Shown piece after piece: positions 16,567 to 23,847 of a stretch of 51,655 nt of DNA. The notes below the pieces were generated by a model that was given only the letters and a program-made list of their open reading frames with translations, ran no database searches and had not been told where the DNA came from. The translations under genes were made by a program, and so were the position numbers. The DNA is from Clostridia bacterium (GTDB taxonomy: Bacteria > Bacillota > Clostridia > Christensenellales > Aristaeellaceae): assembly GCA_017460395.1 (NCBI GenBank), contig JAFUBA010000084.1, forward strand, positions 1-51,655, given 5' to 3'. Every line of letters begins with the position of its first letter. Positions within the stretch are counted from its first letter, which is position 1.

Positions 16567-17373
16567 ATGTCTGAAGAGTTTATGCCTGCAAAAGGCGCGA
16601 TTCCCGTAACGGGTTCCACCAAAGCACTCCTGACACTCTTTATCGTGGATACCTCCGGCAGCATGACGCTGGATTCACGGATAGAGAAGGTCAATGAGGC
16701 CTTTGCTGATATTGTCAAGGGGCTTCAGCAACGCCAGGATGATGTCGGTGACAGCTTTACGATCTTTATCAGCATCCTCGGGTTTAACCAGGAAGCAAAG
16801 TGGCTTGTGGAGCCGACACCCATTTCCGAATTCAACTTCCATAAGATTGAGGCTTCCAGGTATGTCACATACTTTGGTGAGGCCATGAAGGAAGTCAACA
16901 ATCAGCTGAGCCGCAGCAAGCTCCTGCTGTCAAAGTTCAAAGGGAAGATTGCCGCCCCGTATATCATGTTTATGACCGATGGCTATCCTACTGAGGAAGA
17001 GGACTATGAGAGCATCATGGATCAGATCGCGCAGAATGCCTGGTTCCAGGGCTCGCAGCGCTACGCTGTCCTGATCGGGGAAGAAGCTACCAGCCGTCCG
17101 GAGGCAAGAAGAGCGGTGGCCCGCATCGTCAAGAATCCGAAAGAGGGAATCATTACGGTGGCGGATGCCAGAGACATTGCGGAGAAGGTGACGGCTGCCA
17201 CGCTGATTGCGGTGGACAACATGACCAAACATGGCGTGCAGAATCAGGAAAGAGGATATGATCTGGACGGGTTTGATTCTCTGGATCAGGACGATACAAC
17301 ACATGGCACGGATCTTCCACCGTTCCCGACGGATGAAGATGTATTCAAAGGACTCTTTCCCGGAAACTTTTAA
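16567..17373 (+). CDS. TerY-like vWA protein
   Basis: A 268-residue protein with the most canonical vWA domain of the three: DTSGSM (Asp28, Ser30, Ser32), a Thr-containing loop YVTYFGEAM, and FMTDGYPTEEED. It ends in an acidic ~45-residue tail (DLDGFDSLDQDD and so on) that may be a docking peptide. ATG 16567 is preceded by AAAGGAG (16555-16561). This is the closest match to TerY of tellurite/stress operons. A hairpin terminator follows, so it closes the first sub-block (kinase plus three vWA proteins). Confidence 0.87.
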   Translation: MSEEFMPAKGAIPVTGSTKALLTLFIVDTSGSMTLDSRIEKVNEAFADIVKGLQQRQDDVGDSFTIFISILGFNQEAKWLVEPTPISEFNFHKIEASRYVTYFGEAMKEVNNQLSRSKLLLSKFKGKIAAPYIMFMTDGYPTEEEDYESIMDQIAQNAWFQGSQRYAVLIGEEATSRPEARRAVARIVKNPKEGIITVADARDIAEKVTAATLIAVDNMTKHGVQNQERGYDLDGFDSLDQDDTTHGTDLPPFPTDEDVFKGLFPGNF

Positions 17374-17391
17374 CATGCTCCCGGGACGCAG

Positions 17392-17427
17392 GAAGACCCC
17401 GGACAGCGAAATCTGCCCGGGGTTTCT
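17392..17427 (+). terminator. Terminator-like hairpin after vWA genes
   Basis: ACCCCGG (17396-17402) pairs with CCGGGGT (17417-17423); CAG/CTG extends the stem inward and GAA/TTC outward. It is followed by TCTCTG, a poor T run. It separates the vWA sub-block from the phosphatase sub-block by partial termination at most. Confidence 0.6.
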
Positions 17428-17551
17428 CTGCCTGAGGAGGAGCGGGTGAACAGTCTGCATACGCTTTTTCGATGAAGGTTTTCCTTTGCATCAAGAAGGC
17501 AGCGTGGCAACGTTACAGATATTGCCGGGAACAGTCAGGAGACGGGAGATA

Positions 17552-19333
17552 ATGATGAATTACAGTGTATTCAGTGCGTATGCCAGGGGATATGCGCATG
17601 TACGGGAAGATATGGTCTGTCAGGATTTCGCGGATCACTATATTGATCCAGAAGGAAAGTACGCAATCGCCGTGGCCTGCGACGGGCACAGCGACAAAAA
17701 CTGCTTCCGCTCAGACCGTGGTGCCCGCTTTGGCTGTGAAGCGGTGAAGTATGTGCTCAATGGCTTTCTGGAAAATTATGTCCCTGGATCCGAAGAGAAC
17801 AAGCGCGCTTTCCTTCGAAAAGAAGATGCTCTTCTTCAGACAGGCGACAAAATCCGACGCTTGATCCTTTCGAAGTGGGCTAAGCTGGTGCAGGATGATC
17901 TGAATGCGGATCCGGTGACCGAGGATGAGATGAGGAAGGTCTCCCCGTCTGTGAAGGAGATGTACAGGGCAGGCCAGCATACAAGGGATATCTATGGGGC
18001 AACGATGCAGGCCGTGGCCGTGTGCGACGACTTTCATCTTGCATTGCAGGTCGGGGATGGACTCTGCCTGGCGCTTTATCCAGATGGTGCCTGGGATGAA
18101 ATACTGGAAGAAGATGAGAAGGGACAGTACGGCGGTCCGGCGTCATTGTGCGATATGGACCTGCTCACACGCCCCCGTGCGTTTCGGATCCGCTTTATTC
18201 CGGGGCGCCCTCTGGGTATGTTTGCCACTTCAGACGGCATGGGTGATCTGGACAGACTGAATTTGATTGCTTCCCTTCAGGAACTTCAGAAACGGCTGTA
18301 CCGGCCGGAGATGACGGGGATGGATCACATTCCGGAGGATGCAAAGAAGTATCTTCAGAGTATGACAGAGTACTTTGCCGACAAAGACCATGGCCCGGAG
18401 GATGACTGCTCTCTGGCAGGCTTTGTGGCTAGCGACAGCCCAGCGGAAGAGATTCGGCTGTGGAAGCAGGAGGCGGAAGCGGTTCTTGAGAGAGTGACGG
18501 ATATGATCCGTGAGACAGAAAAGCTGATGCAGTTTTATTCCCTGGAAAAATTGCAGTCCCTGAAGTCGCAGGTTCAGGCCATGGAAGGAGAAAGGCAGTC
18601 CATACAGGACCAGAAAAAGAGATTGGAGCAGCGCATTCACAACCTGAAGGAGAACATCCGCAGTCTGGAGGCTGAAATTTCAGCACTCGACAGGCGGGAA
18701 AATAACCTTGCACTGGAGCTTCGCGAGAAGGAACAATCCATCCGGAGAATCAATGAGCGCGGCCAGGCAGAGGAACAGATGGCTGTGCTGCAGCAGCAGA
18801 AAGAACTGGCGATCGAGTATCTCCGCTCGTCACGTGAGCAGTGGGGGGAGCCACTCAGGTGTGGTGTCCTGTTCGAGGATGCTCAGGAAACTTCTCATGA
18901 GGAAACGGGTCGGAAGGACACAGAGGTTCCGGTGATTGATAGCCTGGATAAGACCGGAGAAGCTGCGAACGACGAAAAGACAGATGAAGTGCCGGAGGAG
19001 AGCCCGCAGCCAGACCAGGAGACTGCAGGCGAGAAGGAATCGCTCGTAACTCCGGCGGAAACCGGAACACAGGCCACGGACGATGGACAGCAGCCTGCGC
19101 AGCTTGATGCGACCCAAGCGGCAGCGCAGGGAATTTCGGGCGATCAGGAAAGCGCGGGAGAAGACGCCGACCATGGGGCGCCCGAGGGCCAAGGCGAGAT
19201 GTCGCAGGGCGGGAAGGCGCAGGAAGAAAGTCAGGAAGGCGGAGTGAAAAAGGTCGAGGAAACCTGCAGAACGCCCCAGACGGAGGAAACCAATCCGTTT
19301 GTGGTGCCGGAGGATCAGTTGCTTCAGCCCTGA
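17552..19333 (+). CDS. PP2C-type phosphatase with coiled coil and acidic tail
   Basis: A 593-residue protein. Residues 1 to about 300 are a PPM/PP2C Ser/Thr phosphatase: CDGHSD (Asp44 and Gly45 in the metal site), YGATMQAV, LALQVGDG, TSDGMGD (Asp228) and PEDDCSL (Asp284-Asp285). The metal-binding aspartates are intact. Residues ~305-430 are strongly predicted coiled coil (RIHNLKENIRSLEAEISAL), and the last ~160 residues are acidic, Gln/Glu-rich low complexity. ATG 17552 (or the adjacent ATG 17555) follows AGGAGACGGGAG. It would reverse phosphorylation by the kinase at 13237. The coiled coil may tether it to the coiled-coil protein encoded next (inference). Confidence 0.85.
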   Translation: MMNYSVFSAYARGYAHVREDMVCQDFADHYIDPEGKYAIAVACDGHSDKNCFRSDRGARFGCEAVKYVLNGFLENYVPGSEENKRAFLRKEDALLQTGDKIRRLILSKWAKLVQDDLNADPVTEDEMRKVSPSVKEMYRAGQHTRDIYGATMQAVAVCDDFHLALQVGDGLCLALYPDGAWDEILEEDEKGQYGGPASLCDMDLLTRPRAFRIRFIPGRPLGMFATSDGMGDLDRLNLIASLQELQKRLYRPEMTGMDHIPEDAKKYLQSMTEYFADKDHGPEDDCSLAGFVASDSPAEEIRLWKQEAEAVLERVTDMIRETEKLMQFYSLEKLQSLKSQVQAMEGERQSIQDQKKRLEQRIHNLKENIRSLEAEISALDRRENNLALELREKEQSIRRINERGQAEEQMAVLQQQKELAIEYLRSSREQWGEPLRCGVLFEDAQETSHEETGRKDTEVPVIDSLDKTGEAANDEKTDEVPEESPQPDQETAGEKESLVTPAETGTQATDDGQQPAQLDATQAAAQGISGDQESAGEDADHGAPEGQGEMSQGGKAQEESQEGGVKKVEETCRTPQTEETNPFVVPEDQLLQP

Positions 19334-19349
19334 AAAAGGAGGCTCATGG

Positions 19350-20645
19350 ATGAGCGGACCAAAACTTTCACAGGCGGAGATTGAGCGCCAGAGACAGGAA
19401 GCACTGGCACGAGAGCGCCAGCGAAGAATCCAGGTGGTCATGGATATTCAGTCCTGCCAGGAGGAAATTCGAAAGGCGGTGCATGTACTCCATCAGCTTC
19501 AGGATCAGATGCTGAAAAGCGTTTCGGTCTCTACCGAGGCTGCCAGAAGGCAGCTGGATGCTGCACTCAGGGACATGCCTGCGGTGATGACGGTCAATCC
19601 GGAGGATGATGTGGATTCTCTCCTCTCCCGCGCACAAAAGGATGCAGCCCGCGCGCGTGCGCTCGTAGCCCAGGCCCGCACCGGCGCGGATCAGATCCTC
19701 AGGCGCGATGCGCGCCAGAAGGTGCAGGTCATGGAGAGTGAGCAGGCCAGGCAGGCGACAGATCTTCTTGCATCCATGTCGATGGATCAGGAGGGCGTAA
19801 AGCAGAATGTTGTCTTCACATCCTCAGATGCCAATCATCAGCTGAACACACAGCTGCTCTTTCAGCTTCGCCATATGCGCGAGCTGACAGGCAGTGAAGA
19901 TCCGGTTTTGCAAAATCTTGGACAAAAGGGTCTTTCGATGCTCGCGCCTTTTCAAAACAGCACCCACCTTACAGAGGATGCAGGGCAGATCAGGGCCGCG
20001 GTGGAGCAGCTGGTGAATGCGGAACAGGATCGCCTTCGCGTGCTGAGGGAAGCGGAAGGTATCTACAGACAGTACACGGCAATGTGTGCGCTTGCAGGGA
20101 TCGCACCTCAGCCGCGAGATGCCTTTTCACAGGAGAAGCTCCTGCAGACGGAAGTGCGAAGGATGTCTGCGATTTTACAGAAACAGGACGAAATGGATTT
20201 CATTGCAGATCAGGTCAACGAGGCCATGCTCGAGCTGGGATACAGCTTTGTGAGTTCCAGTGTGGTCCGCGTAAAGGATTCTTCCGGCGACATGAGTCTG
20301 TATGCGGCCGACAGTGATACAGGCATATCTATCTATACCGATGATCATGGTCAGGTGACCATGTGGGTCACCAATCTCTCGGATCAGACGGGAGATATTT
20401 CTGATGAAGATCGGGACTTCAGTTACCAGCGCCAGCTGGACTTCTGTGCCGGTCACCCGGATATTGTCACAGCGCTTCGGAAACGCGGTGTGATCCTGCA
20501 GGCAAAACGATATGAGCGGCCCGACCGGAAATATACCCACAAGGTAGCGGTCAGGCAGGGCAGCCTGGACCGGGCAAAGAAAGTGAACAGGGGGAGAAGA
20601 CGACGTGCCGCAAATCTGCGCCACATGCAGGTCTCAGGTGAATGA
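19350..20645 (+). CDS. Coiled-coil protein of unknown function
   Basis: A 431-residue soluble protein I cannot assign to a family. The first ~150 residues are charged helices, probably coiled coil (QAEIERQRQEALARERQRRI). A middle helical region follows, and residues ~285-400 look like a small alpha/beta domain (LGYSFVSSSVVRVKDSSGD, then GISIYTDDHGQVTMWV). The C-terminus is very basic. AGGAGG (19337-19342) fixes the start at ATG 19350, 16 bases after the phosphatase. The next gene begins inside its 3' end (41-base overlap), indicating tight translational coupling with the zinc-ribbon/FHA protein. Confidence 0.75.
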   Translation: MSGPKLSQAEIERQRQEALARERQRRIQVVMDIQSCQEEIRKAVHVLHQLQDQMLKSVSVSTEAARRQLDAALRDMPAVMTVNPEDDVDSLLSRAQKDAARARALVAQARTGADQILRRDARQKVQVMESEQARQATDLLASMSMDQEGVKQNVVFTSSDANHQLNTQLLFQLRHMRELTGSEDPVLQNLGQKGLSMLAPFQNSTHLTEDAGQIRAAVEQLVNAEQDRLRVLREAEGIYRQYTAMCALAGIAPQPRDAFSQEKLLQTEVRRMSAILQKQDEMDFIADQVNEAMLELGYSFVSSSVVRVKDSSGDMSLYAADSDTGISIYTDDHGQVTMWVTNLSDQTGDISDEDRDFSYQRQLDFCAGHPDIVTALRKRGVILQAKRYERPDRKYTHKVAVRQGSLDRAKKVNRGRRRRAANLRHMQVSGE

Positions 20646-21327
20646 TGGGGTCAGGTACTGTCCCATCTGTTCATCCTATCTCGGCAGCGGGGAGCGTCCT
20701 GCACCTAAAAAGACGATCTGGGAAACGGATGCGGCACAGGGCAGGCGTACCCCAGACATCTCCATGGTGCAGCGGTCATCCCCCGAAGCTCCAAATCAGG
20801 CAGAATGGGTTCTGACTTGTCGACACTGCGGATCAAGACAGATACTGCAGGACCCTTCAAAGATGCCGCTGGTCTGCCCTCAGTGCTATGAGGCATTTGA
20901 CCTGATGACAGACCGCCCGCAGCGCATCGGTCAGATCCAAAGAAAAGCGCCTGCAGAAACTCCGGTGAAAAACGAAGGACAGCGGCGCTCTCCGCTGAAA
21001 AGGGCGGAGGTGGACCGGTCGCAGCTTATGCTTGTATGCTTGAAGAGTGGAACGACCATCTTCCCGGAGAGCGGACGACCAAATCTTCTGGGTCAAAAGG
21101 ACGGGATCGCACCGCAGTTTTTCCGGAGATTCTCCGGAATCTCAGCGCTTCACTGCGTCGTGGAGCATGATGATGCGGGCTGGTCTATCCGGTTTCTCAA
21201 TGGAAAGAGCCAGTTGAATGGTCGCTGGATCGATGTGGGTGATCGGCTGCCTCTGCGGCATGGCGACATTCTTTCCCTCGGTGAAGAATGTCATCTGCAG
21301 GTTCGTCTTGAGACGGCAAAGGGGTGA
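20605..21327 (+). CDS. Zinc-ribbon and FHA-domain protein
   Basis: A 240-residue protein with two zinc ribbons followed by an FHA domain. Ribbon one uses Cys5, Cys8, Cys19 and Cys22; ribbon two uses Cys72, Cys75, Cys91 and Cys94. The FHA domain covers about residues 140-238, with the phosphothreonine-binding pattern Ser-x-x-His (GISALHC) and the later SQLNG loop. FHA domains bind phosphothreonine, so it probably reads out the kinase's product. GTG 20605 is the start, with GGGGAG (20591-20596) eight bases upstream. It overlaps the previous gene by 41 bases and the next by four (GTGA), showing coupled translation in the middle of the block. Confidence 0.85.
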   Translation: MPQICATCRSQVNDGVRYCPICSSYLGSGERPAPKKTIWETDAAQGRRTPDISMVQRSSPEAPNQAEWVLTCRHCGSRQILQDPSKMPLVCPQCYEAFDLMTDRPQRIGQIQRKAPAETPVKNEGQRRSPLKRAEVDRSQLMLVCLKSGTTIFPESGRPNLLGQKDGIAPQFFRRFSGISALHCVVEHDDAGWSIRFLNGKSQLNGRWIDVGDRLPLRHGDILSLGEECHLQVRLETAKG

Positions 21328-21923
21328 GAGGACTGAAACTGTATCTGGACCGTATGCTCTGTCCTGTGACAGCCCTCGGCCCCGGGGAACGGTTGTGTCT
21401 ATGGGTATCAGGATGCAGGAGAAGATGCAGCGGCTGTGCAAACCCTGAGCTATGGGAACAGAAGCCGTCGCAGGCGGTGAGTGTAGACAGGCTGATCTCA
21501 GCTCTTGGGGACATATTTCAAACCCACAGGATCGACGGCATTACGATCACCGGTGGAGAGCCTTTTCTTCAGGCAGAAGTGCTTTGTGAAATGCTGGATG
21601 CGATGGACAGGTTGGGAGGAATGCCGAAGGACATTCTTGTCTTTACCGGATTTTTTCTGGAGGAACTGGAGGCAGAGGAGGAGACGCGGCGACTTCTTGA
21701 ACGCATCGGCGTGCTGATTGATGGGCCGTATGAGAGAGATAATAATGACGGCGTATCGGCCCTTCGGGGCTCCTCCAACCAGCGCATTCACTACTTGCGG
21801 GAAGATCTTGAGAAAACATACGCGCTGTATCTTCAACAGGGCAGGCAGATTCAGAATATCGTGTACGATTATCGGATTCTTTCGGTGGGTATTCACCGGG
21901 AGGCAGGGAGGTGGAACGCATGA
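21324..21923 (+). CDS. Radical SAM protein, NrdG/PflA-like
   Basis: A 199-residue radical SAM protein. The [4Fe-4S] cluster motif CxxxCxxC is Cys31, Cys35, Cys38 (CRRRCSGC); a GGEPF motif follows for SAM binding. Size and pattern match the activating-enzyme group (NrdG, PflA), which generate glycyl radicals, but no glycyl radical enzyme gene is near. It starts with GTG overlapping the preceding stop (GTGA) and ends with ATGA overlapping the ClpB-like gene, so it belongs to the same translation unit. Its substrate may be a protein of this block, for example as a peptide or protein modification enzyme (inference). Confidence 0.85.
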   Translation: MRGLKLYLDRMLCPVTALGPGERLCLWVSGCRRRCSGCANPELWEQKPSQAVSVDRLISALGDIFQTHRIDGITITGGEPFLQAEVLCEMLDAMDRLGGMPKDILVFTGFFLEELEAEEETRRLLERIGVLIDGPYERDNNDGVSALRGSSNQRIHYLREDLEKTYALYLQQGRQIQNIVYDYRILSVGIHREAGRWNA

Positions 21924-23842
21924 GTATGGAGACGCCAAAATGGCAGACGGAATTCCGTCTGTTCTTTTCTCTGAACCATCTTCTGGTTCTGACGGACAAT
22001 ATTTCGGATCAGTGCATGCTTCTGGATTCGGGCAGCGGGAGCCTCCGTGGACTCCTTTCTCTGGAGGGTTATCTTGTCCACATGCTCAGAAGTGCCGGCT
22101 ACCCGCGGATTGCCCTGTACGATCCCGTCCGCGGTTTCAGTGACGGCGGGGGCACGGAGGATACGGTGCAGGTATTGAAACATCTCCTGGATGACGAGCA
22201 GCGGCAGGCCGGGCGCGACGGAGATGCACCGCAGGGGCACCTGCACACAAGGGGAGAGAGGAAAGCGCTGCAGGTGGACAGCTTCCGGGATGCGGCGGAG
22301 GCTGCCTATCTTCTTGGCACGGAACCGGAGAAACCATCTGCGATTGTGATCCGGTTTGCCTCGCGGCTTCTCTCCAGGCCGGATGATCTGGATATGGATG
22401 AACGGATGACTTTTCTCTATCTTCGCCAGTTCATTGACGAGGCAGGCACGGGGAAGGTGGCATCAGGACAGGGCCAGCAGATGCTTACCAGCCGGATCAT
22501 TCTTTTGACAGACAAGCTCAATGACCTGCCAGCCTGGTTCTATGTCGGTGTGCCAAAGCTGAAGGTGATCCAGATTACCCGCCCGAACTATCGCCTGAGA
22601 GAGCAGTATATCAGAGAGATGGGCTCGTATATTCCGGGATATGCCGACATGGAGGAGACGGAGAGGCAGGGTTTTCTGGATCGTTTCGTGGGTTTGAGCG
22701 AGGGATTCACCCTGACAGATCTGAACCATGTGATTCGGATCATGGGACAGTACCGCCTCAAGGCAGGACGTGTGGAGCAGGCAGTCATGTTTTATCGCCA
22801 TGGCGTCACCGAAAATCCGTGGCTTTCCCTGGATGCGGAGAAGATCCGGAATGCAGAGGAAATTCTGCAGCGGCGCGTTCTCGGTCAGGACCGGGCCGTG
22901 CGAAGAGCCGTGGACATCATCAAGCGGACCGTGTCCGGAATGTCAGGCCTGCAGCATTCCTCCTCGGGGAAACCGCGGGGCATTCTGTTTCTTGCAGGCC
23001 CCACAGGCACCGGCAAGACGGAGCTGGCCAAGGCGATCACCGAGCTGATCTTTCGGGACGAGCGAAACATGATTCGCTTTGACATGAGTGAGTATCGACA
23101 GTCTCAGTCGGACCAGAGGTTGCTCGGTGCACCGCCGGGATACGTTGGTTACGAGGCCGGGGGACAACTCACCAATGCAGTACGGGAACACCCTTTTTCG
23201 GTACTGCTCTTCGACGAGATTGAGAAGGCGCACCCATCTCTTCTGGATAAGTTTCTGCAGATTCTTGAGGACGGCAGAATTACGGATGGACGAGGCGAGA
23301 CGGTCTATTTTCAGGACTGCTTTATCATCTTTACATCAAACCTCGGTATCTCCGTGGCATCGGATACAGTCCCCGGTACGCGGGTGCAGCAGGTGACCTA
23401 TGAGGAAGACCATGGGCATCCCGAGCAGTTGGAGCAGAAGGTCCTTGCCGGGATTCGACATTATTTTCATGAGGAGATCGGGCGGCCAGAGCTGCTCAAC
23501 CGCATCGGAGACAATATTCTGGTATTCAATTACATTGAAGAGGAAGCCGGGAGAAAGATTCTGGACAAGCAGCTCGATGGCATTTGCAGAAAGCTCCTGG
23601 CGGACAGGCAGATCACATTAAAGATTGCAGGCGAAGCGCACAGGGAACTGTATGCACTGGTCGTGGAAAACCTGCCGAAAGCCGAGGGCGGCCGCGGCAT
23701 AGGAAATGTGGTGGAGACAAACCTCATCAATCCTCTTTCAAGATATGTTTTCGACCAGGACGTACAGGCGGGCGAGACCCTCTGTCTTGAGGGGGTATAT
23801 CTAAGGGACGGGGTCGGTGAAATCAGGATCCATAAGGAGTGA
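21920..23842 (+). CDS. ClpB/ClpV-like AAA+ ATPase
   Basis: A 640-residue protein. The C-terminal ~320 residues are a complete ClpB second-domain (AAA-2 plus D2-small) ATPase: Walker A GPTGTGKT (360-367), the pore-loop region GAPPGYVGYEAGG, Walker B LLFDEIEKAHP (Asp432, Glu433), sensor-1 FTSNLG and the arginine-finger region RPELLNRIGD. The N-terminal ~310 residues replace the usual N and D1 domains. They look like a degenerate ATPase fold without a Walker A and end in a helical part (TLTDLNHVIRIMG). Likely a hexameric unfoldase. ATG 21920 overlaps the previous stop (ATGA) and is preceded by GGGAGG. In type VI secretion ClpV has a similar core, but no sheath genes are present here. Confidence 0.88.
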   Translation: MSMETPKWQTEFRLFFSLNHLLVLTDNISDQCMLLDSGSGSLRGLLSLEGYLVHMLRSAGYPRIALYDPVRGFSDGGGTEDTVQVLKHLLDDEQRQAGRDGDAPQGHLHTRGERKALQVDSFRDAAEAAYLLGTEPEKPSAIVIRFASRLLSRPDDLDMDERMTFLYLRQFIDEAGTGKVASGQGQQMLTSRIILLTDKLNDLPAWFYVGVPKLKVIQITRPNYRLREQYIREMGSYIPGYADMEETERQGFLDRFVGLSEGFTLTDLNHVIRIMGQYRLKAGRVEQAVMFYRHGVTENPWLSLDAEKIRNAEEILQRRVLGQDRAVRRAVDIIKRTVSGMSGLQHSSSGKPRGILFLAGPTGTGKTELAKAITELIFRDERNMIRFDMSEYRQSQSDQRLLGAPPGYVGYEAGGQLTNAVREHPFSVLLFDEIEKAHPSLLDKFLQILEDGRITDGRGETVYFQDCFIIFTSNLGISVASDTVPGTRVQQVTYEEDHGHPEQLEQKVLAGIRHYFHEEIGRPELLNRIGDNILVFNYIEEEAGRKILDKQLDGICRKLLADRQITLKIAGEAHRELYALVVENLPKAEGGRGIGNVVETNLINPLSRYVFDQDVQAGETLCLEGVYLRDGVGEIRIHKE

Positions 23843-23847
23843 ATGGC

